The position numbers were made by a program, and so were the translations under genes. The notes beneath the pieces are model-generated. The model made no database searches. It had not been told where the DNA came from and saw only the letters and a program-made list of their open reading frames with translations. Below, one piece after another: positions 1-9,311 of a DNA stretch of 64,000 bases. Source of the stretch: Vombatus ursinus (taxonomy: Eukaryota; Chordata; Mammalia; Diprotodontia; Vombatidae). Location: assembly GCF_900497805.2 (NCBI RefSeq), contig NW_020954599.1, positions 45,245,241 to 45,309,240 of the forward strand, given 5' to 3'. The stretch's first letter is position 1. Every line of letters begins with the position of its first letter.

Positions 1-1205
1 TAATTTCTACATACCCTTACATCATTTTTCAAAAGCATCTCCATTTTTTTTTGTCCTTTAGCTAGTCAAACTATCAATCAAAGGAAGGCCTCAGAAATTG
101 AAGTTATTTCCAAGAAATAACGGTACATTTAATCAAGTAATTTAAAGATTTTAAATCTTAATTTACTGACTTATGAGTTGGAAATAATGTTATTGAACTT
201 TGTTAATCCATGAGGATACTCAAAGAAATAAATGGATCGTGTATTTACAAAGTTTAATGGAAAATCTGCCTGACAACAATAGGTGGTGCTACTGGGATAG
301 AACACAGAATAAACTAATGTGTACACTGGGTGCAAAAAGTTGCTATGTGAAACTTTGCTTGAACCAATTTATTTTGCACGTCAAATTAAACTGTAGTTTT
401 AGAACACTGTTGAAGTGAAGTTGGAGCAACTGTCAGAGAACAAAAAAAAAATTCAAACAAACTAAAGGTTTATGACCTTGAACCAAAAAACAAGGCCTTT
501 CCAAAAGTGGGCGTGATGTTTCAGCAGCAGGTTTTAATTTAGACCTTCTAATTGCCACAATAGCCTCTAAAAACCAGTGGTTGCCTGAGTCTTCTTGGAT
601 TATATCCCATTAAGCTCAATCGTATTTTAGCTATGGGGTGCAAATTCTAGCTAACTGCTAATGGTAATGGTGGCCAGCTTTCTAATTTAATTGGATTTTA
701 TTATATATTTTCCTTTAGCTCATATTTAAATTCACATGGAAGATATGAAAGATGGACTCCATCTTGTAAATTTTCTCTACAAGGGGCATCATAGTAATCT
801 TAAATTTAAGTAAAATCAGCCCTAAACATTTAAGGCAAAAATGGAATATTTTATTGGTAAGGGAGGCAATGCTGGTGGGAGAAGGAGGATAGCAAGGATG
901 AGTTCTGGTTTTGGAAAAAATCATTTTCTAGACAAAGTAAGCATTCTGATGTACCACGCAGGCTGAAAAAGTTTTTTGGGGTTGGGGTGGGGGTAGGGTA
1001 AGGGTTCCTCAGGGGAAGCACTGAAAGTACCTTGGACCAGCTTTGACTTTAGAACAAATCCAAAGTTAGAATACCCCTATCAGTCAACTAGACCAATGTT
1101 CTATGAATGTATAACTTGAACTTTTGTGCTTTTCATTAAGAAATAAGGAATAGAGAAAGGCTGGAAGCAAGTATCCACAAGCGTTTACCACCTGAATCAA
1201 TTACC
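1..1205. other. Unannotated AT-rich intergenic sequence
   Basis: I see no repeat family, RNA gene or convincing exon here. The two small reading frames (about 70 codons each) have no recognisable domain and show ordinary AT-rich composition. A G-rich stretch lies near 975-1015 but does not form a clear G-quadruplex pattern. Confidence 0.5.
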
Positions 1206-1335
1206 ATATGTTTATTAAGTATCTTCTATGTACTAGGCACAGTGCTAGTGCTGGAAATAGAGTGGGAATCAATCAATCAACATTTATTTAGCATCTACTA
1301 TATTCCATGCCTTTAAGGATGTTCCATTCTATCGA
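1206..1335 (-). mobile_element. LINE L2 3' end fragments (two adjacent pieces)
   Basis: Around 1208-1262 the sequence reads like the reverse complement of an L2 3' end (TTTATTAAG..., then TAGGCACAGTGCTA). Around 1270-1335 a second L2-type terminus begins with the AATC tandem and CAACATTTATTTAGC. The two termini in tandem suggest either two insertions or one element with a duplicated tail. The family call rests on remembered consensus motifs. Confidence 0.65.
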
Positions 1336-1351
1336 GAAAACAAAATGTCTA

Positions 1352-1525
1352 TATCAGTGAATGTGTGTTTGTATGGATGGATATAGGAAATACATACATA
1401 TAACACATATGCATTTATGCAAATACCCACATGTACATAAACATATAAATATTTATAAATAGATGTCTACTTATATACACGCATACATATGTACATGTAA
1501 AAGATACATACAAAATATATAAATC
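1352..1525. repeat. Imperfect (TATG/CATA)n-rich low-complexity tract
   Basis: A run of alternating purine-pyrimidine steps made of ATAC, ACAT and TATA units, heavily interrupted. It lies between L2 3' end fragments and an L2 internal fragment, so it probably expanded inside the old L2. The minus-strand reading frame crossing it is a by-product of the repeat. Confidence 0.6.
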
Positions 1526-1527
1526 AC

Positions 1528-1745
1528 AAGGTGATTTGGTGGTAGAGAAGGCATTTGCAGCTGGCTGGAGAAGGAATAAGGATAGGCTTCATGTAGAAGA
1601 TCGTGCTTGAACTGAGACACAGAAATGTGTGAAGCACAGCAAAGAAGCCAGTTTGGCTGGGCCATTGAGTATGGGAAGGATAATAATACAGAACAAAACT
1701 GAAAAGGCAGTTTGGATCCAGGTTGTGGAGGGCTTTCCATGAAAA
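1528..1745 (-). mobile_element. LINE L2 internal fragment
   Basis: Phrases typical of reverse-complement L2 occur in the right order: an 'aggcttcatgtagaaga' type segment, 'tgaactgagac', 'agcaaagaagccagtttggctgg' and 'ggttgtggagggctt'. This is probably the same insertion as the L2 tail pieces about 200 bp upstream, split by the low-complexity tract. Confidence 0.65.
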
Positions 1746-2204
1746 CTCTAACTTGGGGTCATGGGTGCCACTTGGCCAGCATGTTTTGTGAAGGGAGCTC
1801 AGTCCAGGCTACAGCATAGAGCTACAGTCTTACTGATAGATAATCTGAAGTCAGGAAGTAGTTACCTAATAAAATCTGTTTTGTGTTTTGACACATTTCA
1901 AATATTAAATCATTCTCAAATTGGAGCAAGGTAAGATCACATCTGGCTTCTTCCACACCCCCAGTAAGTACCATAGTGTTTAAAAGTTTTCTTGTGTGAG
2001 TTTCAGGAGTGCGGCATATGTGGAAGAGCGATATTTTACAGATAAAAGATATGCTATGTGGTAACTCGTAAAGGCAACCTCTCTCTGGGTCCCTTTTTAG
2101 CAAATCCGTTTATGTGAAATAATTGGGATGGATTACCAAAAAATGCTTTCATCTTTGTTTCTCGCCTCTGTTGCATTTTAAAATAATTAAAAATCCAGAT
2201 TGTT

Positions 2205-3350
2205 TCTGTTTTTCACCTCAGTTTACTGGCACCCAGCAAAGAGGCCTACACTTTGATTTTAATCATGGCCAGACAATATAAGGCCTCCGTCTCAGAAGCA
2301 AGTAGAGCAGCAAGAGAGAAACCCTGCCGGGTAATTTCAAAGCAATGTACTTCATGCTGCTAGGCCTACAGTATGATTTCTGTTCTGCCACGGGCATCGG
2401 TAGCGGACAACTTCCAATTTGCACCTCTCACATAAATCCACATTATGCCAATAAGTTTCGAAGAAAACCACAAGCTGCCCAGCTCAGCAGTCAGAGGTCT
2501 GTTAACAGATCCTTAACTATGATCTATTGTGTAGCACAGCCTGAAATATGGATGCAGAGTTTCATTTTATAGAGCCTTGCTCAGTTTTTCTTGAGATAAT
2601 TATAAGTGTTTATTTTGGCTTTTAACAGCTTTAATCACATTATTTAGCTTGTTGCTCTTTTGTGACCAAGTTAACCAATATTGCGTCCTCTCAGGGATTT
2701 CACCCAAAACTCACACTGGCATTGGCTTAATTGACAAAGTAGACAGAAAAATAAGAGGTTAAGGTAGTTAATTCCATTAAAACTTTACAGATGCTGAGTT
2801 GCTATTAGCCAAAAAAAAAATTATATTAATTTTCCTTAAATAGCAGAAAATTCCTAAATGGAAGAAGTGTGGATCTCTCTAATTGATGAGGCATGTGTCC
2901 TTCTCTGCAGCAAGGTTCCTGTTTTAAATGACTCCATGTTGAAATGAGTTTACCCTAAACCCAGAATAATGGTATGCAAAGAGTCTTAGATGATAAATGT
3001 GGCTGTAATTATCATGCGGCCTACTTCTCTCCTCTTATCTGAATTCAGGGTTAAAAATAACCACGGCCGATCAGGAAGGGTTATTCATCCACAGTTACTT
3101 GGGGGCCACTGTTGAAACATCCTGCTGTGTCAAATTGCAGTCGATGGCTCTGTAATAGCAAAACGATGCCATTCTTAAACAAAATCTATCAATGTGTACC
3201 TCTCATGGGAACTAGCTTTGAAAAAGTTTAAAAGAATGATGGCTTAATGTGTTCATAAGTCACCTTGTTTCGTGCATGCTGGGGAACAACTGGGGAACAG
3301 GCCTATAATCATCTGTTATTACATAAACTTGCTTAATATATAACAAACCT
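2205..3350. other. Repeat-poor block, candidate conserved non-coding region
   Basis: More than 1 kb without any recognised repeat, in a window otherwise crowded with them. It contains clustered factor-site-like words: ATGCAAAG (POU-like) near 2975, TGTAATTATCATGC (homeodomain-like) near 3004, and TTAATTGACAAAG near 2728. There is no sustained reading frame: the 75-codon frame at 2345-2572 has no recognised domain. Short motif matches are weak evidence, so the conservation claim is inference. Confidence 0.25.
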
Positions 3351-3962
3351 CATGTGGTTAGTTTTTAGAGCTTTTATCTATTCCTGTACTTTTTGGTTAA
3401 TTATTTCATTGAAGGACCCTGGAAAGATCTTTTCTTCAATAATGATCCCCTTCACATCTCTACAGTTGTCACTTCTATCTTCTATCCAAACTGACAGCCG
3501 GCGTATCCTGTTCTGTTTACTTATGTTTGTTTTCTGTCTTTGGTGCCATCTTCTCGAGCACAAATACAGGCCTTTTCAAAATGACAATAATTAAAATAAG
3601 ATGTCAAATAAGGAACACTTTCACAAAACAGCCAGTTCCTTACACATGTCAGACATCATTACTTCAAATCACTACCTCCCTCCCCAGTGAAAGTCCACAA
3701 GGCACCTTGCAATGTAACCAGAGGATCCAGACTTCATTTGACTAATATTTCAGGCAATTTGTAAAAAATGTAAATGATCCCCTAAAATTGCGTTGGTACC
3801 AGTCCCAATCAAGTCAGATCCGACAGAAACCCTTCCAAATAGAATATACATTAGACCTGGGTTTTCTTTTATAAAGCAACTCCCTGCCAGTGCAACTCAG
3901 GATCTCCTCCACAACTCGGGGTCTTAGAGAATGGCCTAGAGAAGACCTAGACCTAGAGCAAA

Positions 3963-4140
3963 GGTGTTGAACTCAAATAGAAATGGGGCCACTAAACTAT
4001 TCAGAAGGGTCCCAGTGGTTACATATTGACTTAGAAAACTACTATTAACATTGTCTTTGTCATCTATGTTTATTTATTTTGTTAAATATTTCCCAGTTAC
4101 ATTTTAATTTGTGGTGAGTTGCAGTTCAGAGTGTTGCCTG
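3963..4140. mobile_element. Probable hAT-like non-autonomous DNA transposon fragment
   Basis: The text GTGTTGAACTCAAATAGAAA, then ATTGACTTAGAAAACTACTA and TTATTTTGTTAAATATTTCC, matches my recollection of a mammalian DNA-transposon family whose left end reads GTGTCAAACTC. Terminal inverted repeats are not clear, so both boundaries are approximate. The DNA-transposon class is moderately sure; the subfamily is unknown. Confidence 0.4.
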
Positions 4141-4144
4141 CAGT

Positions 4145-4275
4145 GACTTGCCCCGGGCCAAAGCACCAGTATGTGTCAGAAGTAAGACTTGAACTTTTTT
4201 TTTAGTTTAATTTAATTTAATTTAATTTTTTTAAATTGGTTCTCTATCCCCTAAGCCATGTCATTTCTCTCAAAG
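4145..4275 (-). mobile_element. SINE/L3-type fragment split by a TTTAA tract
   Basis: The left part reads as a reverse-complement SINE body (AGTGACTTGCCCCGGGCC... AAGTAAGACTTGAAC). It is followed by a (TTTAA)n-type tract at about 4197-4237 and then a short SINE-like right end (GGTTCTCTATCCCCTAAGCCA). The TTTAA tract is probably a later expansion or a small insertion. Confidence 0.45.
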
Positions 4276-4392
4276 TGAGAATCAATATGAGAAAACTAAT
4301 CCATAGGCATTCCTACACTTTAAGCACCCCCTTTTGAATTCTCTCCAGAGCCAAATAAGTTTCTATTGTCAACTTTATGTCAAATAGTTCTT

Positions 4393-4680
4393 AGAATGTC
4401 AAACCTGAAGGGATCCTTAAAGAAGATCTAGTATCATGAGAACATAAATTGAGAGTCTGAAGGGATCTCAGGAGTCATCAAATCTACTTTCCACCATTTT
4501 ATAGATGAGGAAAATGAGACCTGAAGAAGTGATCATAGTAGTGCTTAGTAAATGTTTATTGAATGAACGAATGACTTGTTTCAAGATCATCCAGACAGTA
4601 AGGAACAGAGCTTGTTTAGAACTCAGATCCTTCAGACCCTAAATCTAGCACTTTTCCCTGCTCTGCCATAGGAGGCCAAT
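4393..4680 (+). mobile_element. LINE L3/CR1 3' end, interrupted by a small L2-like tail
   Basis: The element shows 'ctgaagggatctcaggagtcatcaaat', 'attttatagatgagg', then 'aagatcatccagacagtaaggaacagag' and a final 'tctagcacttttccctgctctgcc', the order expected of an L3 3' end. A short stretch at about 4537-4575 (AGTGCTTAGTAAATGTTTATTGAATGAA) is an L2-type tail placed inside it. Confidence 0.55.
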
Positions 4681-4689
4681 ATCGATATT

Positions 4690-4860
4690 TTAGAGAAAAA
4701 GTAACTGTGGTAATAACCAGCTCTTCCACTGACTGTAACCTGTGTGACCTTGGGCAACTCCTATCACCTGTTTTGGCCTCAGTTTCCCCATCTGTAAAAT
4801 GAGGGGGTCGGGCTAAAGGATATCTAAAGTCCCTTCTACCTCTAAAGCTGCACTGCTGAC
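4690..4860 (+). mobile_element. MIR3-type SINE
   Basis: Contains the tRNA-derived body 'tgtgtgaccttgggcaa', 'cctcagtttccccatctgtaaaatgag', followed by 'aaaggatatctaaagtccctt', the tail I associate with MIR3. It is the first of two MIR3-type copies in the same orientation, back to back. Confidence 0.65.
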
Positions 4861-4861
4861 C

Positions 4862-5060
4862 TGGGAGGTGGGAGGGAGCAGTGGAAAGAGAGCTCTGGAG
4901 TCAAATGACTCAGAGTCATTTGCTACTATTACTTTGCTACTAATGGCTTGTAGAATCTAGGGCCAGACATGTCACCTCTCTAAGCCTCAACTTCACCTAT
5001 GGAATGAGAAGGCTGGACTAAAGGATCTCTAAGGGCTCTTCAAGATCTAAATATGTGATA
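4862..5060 (+). mobile_element. MIR3-type SINE (second of a tandem pair)
   Basis: Starts with 'gagcagtggaaagagagctctggagtc' and ends with 'ggctggactaaaggatctctaaggg'. It directly follows another MIR3-type copy and immediately precedes the purine-rich microsatellite, which probably grew from its A-rich end. Confidence 0.6.
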
Positions 5061-5295
5061 GAGGGAAGAAAGGAAAGGAGGAATGAAGGAAGGAAGGAAG
5101 GAAGTGAGGAAGGAAAGGAGAAAGAAGAAGAAAAGGAGGAGGGAAGAAGGTTGGAGAAAGGGAGGAGGAAGGGAGGCAGGAAGGAAGAGGGAAGGAGAAA
5201 GAGAGCATGAGAAGACAATAGGAAGGGAGGAAGAGAGGGAAGAAAGGGAAAGAAGGAAGAAAGGAAAGAAGGAAGTAGGGAGGGAGAGAATAAAT
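5058..5295. repeat. Purine-rich (GGAA/GAAG)n tract
   Basis: About 240 bp of almost pure G/A on the plus strand, with GGAAGGAA cores and many GAGA interruptions. The high-scoring Lys/Arg/Glu-rich plus frame and Ser/Phe/Pro/Leu-rich minus frames here are artefacts of composition. Polypurine mirror tracts of this sort can form triplex DNA, though the interruptions make this imperfect. Confidence 0.9.
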
Positions 5296-5525
5296 AAGCA
5301 TTTAGTTAATGCTTATTGTGTATTGGGCACTGTGCTAAGCAGTTTACAAATATTATCCCATGATCCTCACAACAACTCTAAGAAGTAGGTACTTGTATTA
5401 TTCCCATTTTACACATGAGGAAACTGAAACAGAAAGAAGTTAAGTGAATTGCCCAGGGAGAGGCTGGATTTGAACTCAGGTCTTCCTGACTCCAGGTCAA
5501 GTGCTATATCTACTGACACTTAGTT
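5291..5525 (-). mobile_element. MIR/THER1-type CORE-SINE
   Basis: Read on the minus strand, it has a tRNA-like head (GGAGTCAGGAAGACCTGAGT), a core with CCTCATGTGTAAAATGGG and GTTGTGAGGATCA, and the tail 'GCTTAGCACAGTGCCCAATA'. All segments are in canonical order, so the copy is nearly complete. Confidence 0.75.
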
Positions 5526-5544
5526 GCGGAAACAGTGATATGCT

Positions 5545-5720
5545 GGAACCAGCTCTAAAAACCTCAAGCTAATTATTAAATTTTCAATGTGAGCAGTTAT
5601 ATCTCTGAAACTAGCAATCACTACAAATCAGGGCTTGATTTATTGTTTTATTGATTGTCTAAACTTAAGAAAGTATTAATAACTCAGATTAAACTTAAAA
5701 GTGTGTGTGTTCATTCCCTT
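5545..5720 (+). mobile_element. Unidentified dispersed repeat, copy 1 (relative at 53415-53650)
   Basis: Shares with 53415-53650 the words TGCTGGARCCAGYTC, TTGATTTATTGTTYTATTG, ATTGTCTRRACTTAA and CAGATTAAACTT, in the same order and spacing. That makes it a dispersed family, but I cannot name it. The partner copy ends with AAGAGCCAGTTTACCAGCA, partly an inverted match to the start, so a DNA-transposon origin is possible. Confidence 0.55.
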
Positions 5721-5899
5721 ACTCCACCCCTAGGGCCAACTGTTAAATATTTACAGCATACCCCTATTTCTAAGGAAGTATGGTATTTATGGGTTTTTTT
5801 AGGAGAAGTGTTGATAGGTTTTTGTTTTTTAATAATGCAGTGCTTTGGGAAACAAAAATATCATGTTTCTCAATAAATAGCATGGGCGGTGGTAAGTAA

Positions 5900-5965
5900 C
5901 AATCTAGGATTTGAACTTAGGTCCTCACTCCAAATCTAGTCTTCTCCCTGCATGAGGGTAGGCCA
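5900..5965 (-). mobile_element. Short SINE/L3 fragment
   Basis: The segment reads 'ctaggatttgaacttaggtcctcactccaaatctagtcttctcc', a common reverse-complement tRNA-SINE or L3 end. It is too short to assign further. Confidence 0.4.
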
Positions 5966-5984
5966 AAGTCTGCATTTTACGCAG

Positions 5985-6140
5985 AAGAGTATAGAAGCAG
6001 CACAAAATTTGGAGTGAAAGGACCTGGGTTCAGACTCTATCTCTGTCACTATCTACATGACCTTGGGCAAATCCCTCAAGTTATTAGGGCCTCAGTTTCT
6101 TCATCTGTAAAATGAAGGAATTGGACAAAGGTTCTTAATC
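5985..6140 (+). mobile_element. MIR3-type SINE
   Basis: Contains 'aaaggacctgggttcagac', 'atgaccttgggcaaatc', 'cctcagtttcttcatctgtaaaatga' and the truncated tail 'aggaattggacaaagg'. It is followed at about 6130-6200 by a separate GGTTCTTAATCTTTTTTGTG-type fragment, which I think is a DNA-transposon piece. Confidence 0.65.
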
Positions 6141-6199
6141 TTTTTTGTGTCATGGGCGTGTTTGGCAGGCTGGTGAAATCTATGGATCCATTCTCAGAT

Positions 6200-6360
6200 T
6201 TTTAAAAAAATTTTAAATTAAATTACTTTTTTTCAATCAGCAAAAAATATTTTTCTTTGTCCCACCTTGCCCCAAAATGAGAATGAAAGAAAAACAAAAC
6301 CCTTGTTATAAACAGCAAAACAAACTTCTGCATTGGCCATGTCCAAAGGGGGGAACACAC
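6200..6360 (-). mobile_element. LINE-1 3' end, left part of an interrupted copy
   Basis: On the minus strand it reads 'GACATGGCCAATGCAGAAG...TTTGTTTTGCTGTTTATAAC...GGGTTTTGTTTTTC', a marsupial L1 3' UTR type also seen on the plus strand at 55080-55550. It resumes at 7150, so the intervening MAR1 pair and microsatellites were inserted into it. Confidence 0.55.
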
Positions 6361-6442
6361 ATGTACACATGTCTGCATGTATGTATACACACATGTATAA
6401 TTTATATCCATACATATTTTGTGTGTGTATGTATGTATTCAA
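6356..6442. repeat. (CATG/TGTA)n-rich microsatellite
   Basis: Alternating ACAC/CATG/TGTA units between the L1 tail and the MAR1 head. The short Cys/His/Thr/Tyr-rich reading frames here come from this composition. Confidence 0.7.
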
Positions 6443-6698
6443 GCCAGCTAGGTAGCACAGTGGATAGAGCACTTGTCTTGGAATCGGGAAGACTCATATT
6501 CCTGAGTTCAAATCTGGCCTCAGACACTTAATAGCTGTGTGACCCTGACCAAGTCACTTAACCCTGTTTGCCTCAGTTCCTATCTGTAAAATGAGCTGGA
6601 TAAGGAAATGGTAAAAAGTACTCCAGTATCTTTGCCAAGAAAATCCCAAATGGAGTCATGGAGAGTTGGACACAACAGAAAAGTGACTGAACAACAAA
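6443..6698 (+). mobile_element. MAR1-type CORE-SINE, nearly full length
   Basis: The whole family order is visible: 'agctaggtagcacagtggatagagc' head with tRNA-like A box, 'gagttcaaatctggcctcag' B-box region, 'agctgtgtgaccctgacc', 'cctcagttcctatctgtaaaatgagctgg', and the MAR1-specific 3' part 'ccaagaaaatcccaaatgg', 'gagttggacacaacagaa', 'gactgaacaacaa'. It forms an inverted pair with the MAR1 immediately downstream. Confidence 0.85.
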
Positions 6699-6701
6699 TG
6701 T

Positions 6702-6732
<31 letters not shown>
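6699..6732. repeat. (CA)n microsatellite between two MAR1 copies
   Basis: About 15 CA units sit exactly at the junction of the two oppositely oriented SINEs, forming the loop of the potential hairpin. Confidence 0.9.
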
Positions 6733-6733
<1 letters not shown>

Positions 6734-6963
6734 TCAGTCATGTCCAGCTCTTAGTGACCCCTTGGACTATACTGTCCATGGAGTTTTCTTGGTAAAGATA
6801 CTGGAATGGTTTGCCATTTCCTTCTCCAGTGGATTAAGGCAAACAGAGGTTAAAAGAGTGGTTGAGAATCACACAGGCTAGTAAGTGTCTAAGGCCAGAT
6901 TTGAACTCAGGTCTTCCTAACTCCAGGCCCAGCCCTCTATCCACTGAGCCATCTAGCTACCTC
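6733..6963 (-). mobile_element. MAR1-type CORE-SINE, minus orientation
   Basis: Reverse-complement MAR1: 'ttcagtcatgtccagctct', 'ttttcttggtaaagatactgg', 'aatggtttgccatttccttctcc', then 'tttgaactcaggtcttcc' and 'ctctatccactgagccatctagc'. The central part is slightly shortened compared with the plus-strand partner. Confidence 0.85.
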
Positions 6964-6965
6964 CA

Positions 6966-7165
6966 AAAATGTATGTACATATGTACATACACATATGTGT
7001 CTACAGATATGTATATGTAAATATATATATACATACATGGAGATACACATATATAGATGTGTGAATGTATGCCTATAAAGATACATGTAAATATGCATTG
7101 TGTATCTGTGTATATACATAGTTGTATACACACATATACAATGAGTATGTATATATATATTCCAT
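6966..7165. repeat. (TATG/TACA)n microsatellite cluster
   Basis: Roughly 200 bp of interrupted TATG, TACA and TATA units between a MAR1 and the right part of an interrupted L1 tail. The Tyr/His/Ile/Cys-rich minus reading frames here are composition artefacts. Confidence 0.75.
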
Positions 7166-7422
7166 TCTGCACTCTGAGTCTTTCATTTCTCTACCAAGAG
7201 GTGTGTAGCATGTTGCATCATTAGCCCTGTGGAGCTGTGACTGATCATTACACTGAGTAGATTTCCTAATTCTTTCTTGTCTTTACCATATCATTGTATA
7301 AATTGTTCTCCTGGTTGTGTTCATTTTATGCTGCATCAGTTCACAAAAGCTTTTCCTTCTCTGAAACCATCTCTTTCATCATTTCTTCCAGCACAACAGC
7401 ATTGCAATCTGACTAGCACATG
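7150..7422 (-). mobile_element. LINE-1 3' end, right part of an interrupted copy
   Basis: The plus strand reads 'attctgcactctgagtctttcat', 'aggtgtgtagcatgttgcatcat', 'aaattgttctcctggttgtg', 'tctgaaaccatctctttcatcatttctt', the reverse complement of the 3' part of marsupial L1. It continues the fragment left of the MAR1 pair. The 94-codon plus frame starting here is antisense L1 running into an L3. Confidence 0.6.
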
Positions 7423-7562
7423 GGATCATAGGTTTAGAACTGGAAGGGACCTTAGAAATCACATAATCCAATCCCCCTTTTTTACAGAAGAGCAAACAAA
7501 CCAAAAAAGTTCAGGTGCTTTGCTCAAGGTCACACCAATAATGAATAACAGACCTTTGTAGC
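7423..7562 (+). mobile_element. LINE L3/CR1 3' end
   Basis: Shows 'gggatcataggtttagaactggaagggac', 'tagaaatcacataatccaatccccc', 'ttacagaagag' and 'tgctcaaggtcacacc', the canonical L3 3' end, truncated at its right end where an L1 tail begins. Confidence 0.65.
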
Positions 7563-7780
7563 AACTCTGTGATGGCAAAAAATTGGAAACTAAGGGATTG
7601 CCCTTAAATTGTTAAAGGCTGAAAAAATTATCTCAATGTAATGAAATAGTATTGTGCTCTTAAGAAATTATGAAAAGTACTGTTTCAGTGAAACTGAGGA
7701 AGACTTCCATAAACCGAAGGAGAGTGCGATTAGCAGAACAATTTATATAGTAACAACATTGCATATTGATGAAAAATAAG
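7563..7780 (+). mobile_element. LINE-1 3' region fragment
   Basis: Contains 'atggcaaaaaattggaaactaagggattgcc', 'aatgaaatagtattgtgct' and 'attagcagaac', degraded versions of phrases found in the younger L1 at 48630-48820 (GTGGCAAAATATTGGAAATT, TAATGGAATACTATCAT, ATGAGCAGAACCAGG). Confidence 0.55.
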
Positions 7781-8134
7781 GTTGGATAAGGAGGATAGAA
7801 TTGAATTCTGGAGAACTTGGCAAACCAAGCAGATTTTATGAAGTCATTATTTAGTAAAGAACCATTTTGCCAGTTATTAATTGATAAAAGCAGTGTTGTT
7901 AGGCTGGTAAGATACACAATGAATTAGAAGGAAGCAAGATGGGAGTGTGAAGTAATGAACATCTAAATTAAAGGAATGGTCATGGGTATTGTTAAAAAAA
8001 AAAGAGGGACAAATCCTAGAGATAATTGGTATTTTGAAAGAATTATTGATGGATTGGTCAGAGGAGAATAAAAGGGAAAACTATAGAGACTCCAGTGTTC
8101 CCAGTCTGGAGGGCATGCTTGCTATGATCAACAT
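7781..8134. other. Unassigned sequence, possibly old L2
   Basis: No firm family. The words 'gcaagatgggagtgtgaagtaatgaacat' and 'ggtcatgggtattg' resemble reverse-complement L2 interior, but too weakly to call. No reading frame of interest. Confidence 0.25.
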
Positions 8135-8292
8135 CATTGAATTAAAAGTGTCTCATGAATGAATGAATGAATGAAAACAGCATTTATTATGCATCTATTA
8201 TGTGCAAAGCAATGTACTAAGTGCTGTGGATGCAACGGAAAAGTAAGACAGTCTTGGCTCTCAAGGTGCTCACATTCTAATAAATGAGGCAT
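8135..8292 (-). mobile_element. LINE L2 3' end
   Basis: Begins with (GAAT)n, then 'aacagcatttattatgcatctattatgtgcaaagcaatgtactaagtgct' and 'cttggctctcaaggtgctcacattctaata', the reverse-complement L2 3' end with its GAAT tandem terminus. Confidence 0.8.
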
Positions 8293-8467
8293 CACATTAA
8301 AGATTTCAGCAGCAAGTCAGATGGAGAAGTTTCATGGTTCTTAGAGTGCAGCAGCAAAGCAGTGATAATGCTTCTTCTTTAATGTCATTTTTCTGATAAA
8401 ATCATATTCCTTTCTGATATTGGGTCATTTGCCATAGTCCCAAGGACTTTGGTGGCAAGAAATTTCT

Positions 8468-9080
8468 TCAGTTGCTGTGGCCAGGCTGCATCTCCACAGG
8501 GGCTTCCCAAAATGAGCTGAGAGCACTGGGGCTGGAAGTATTGCTTTTTCCGAGATTCTTGTGTTCAGGAAACTGGGGTTTCCTTATAATGGTCTGAGGG
8601 GGAGATGGTGGTGGTGGGTGGTTGGACTTGCCTAGCATGTACTGTGCCTCCTGCCTATCCCACCGAGCACTTGCTGGTGCTTTGCCTGCTCTGTAATTGG
8701 CAGTTGGTGGGGATGGCTGACTGTTCTTCACAGGAGCCACTTCCCCAGATGATGGCTGTAAGGGCTGGACTAGAAGCAGAACCAGTGGTGTAAGGGATGC
8801 TGTCACTCCCAGGACTCCTGTGTTCATCTATCTGCCTGTTGATGAAAGTTGGTCAACAGTTGTTGTTTATAGTGATGAGGAAGTTGGACCACTTGTCCGC
8901 AGTGATTTCTCCCCTCGATAATTCTTTGGGGAATGGACTAGAAGTTCTCGAGTTCAGAGGCCTAGGCTTTCTCCATCAGGGTGTGAGGGAGGTTGGTGGT
9001 CAAGGTGGTGGTATCTTACCTGGTACGTGCTACTTCCTATCTCTCCTTCAGAGATACTCCTTCAGCATAACTCTCTTATG
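8468..9080 (-). pseudogene. Unidentified proline-rich minus-strand reading frame, possible processed pseudogene
   Basis: The minus frame 8468-8827 encodes 119 residues. It has a proline-rich middle (PPPPSPPQ), a basic and aromatic patch (YRAGKAPASARWDRQEAQYM) and a serine-rich end. Upstream on the same strand (8828-9080) all frames contain stops, although one keeps a protein-like run (HSPKNYRGEKSLRTSGPTSSSL). Local GC is higher than in the flanks and no repeat family is recognised. This looks like the remnant of a host coding sequence, perhaps retrocopied and decayed, but I cannot name the parent. Chance open frame in GC-richer DNA is the main alternative. Confidence 0.3.
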
Positions 9081-9311
9081 ACAAGCCAGCCCAAGTCACC
9101 GCACGGCTCTTAAAATTTGTTGTGTTCCTAATATAAGAAAACTTTAACTTAGACTTGTGACTTCAAAAGTTTACACTGTCATCATGTCATTCTCATTACA
9201 AAGTACATTAAAGATTACAATAGTTAGAAGGATATGTAACATTGTCCTAATTGCCTCAAAAAGCAATGGTTTAGATCACAAGAAATGAAAATAACAGAAC
9301 AAGTTTTTAGA
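9081..9311. other. Unannotated intergenic sequence
   Basis: AT-rich, no repeat or exon signal recognised. Confidence 0.4.

Noticed and set aside
4862-5060. Tandem MIR3 pair as a local duplication
   Set aside because: The two copies differ too much from one another and have separate SINE starts, so independent insertion is simpler.
5018-5388. Long Lys/Arg/Glu-rich and Ser/Phe/Pro/Leu-rich reading frames
   Set aside because: They are translations of a polypurine microsatellite on both strands and contain no domain.
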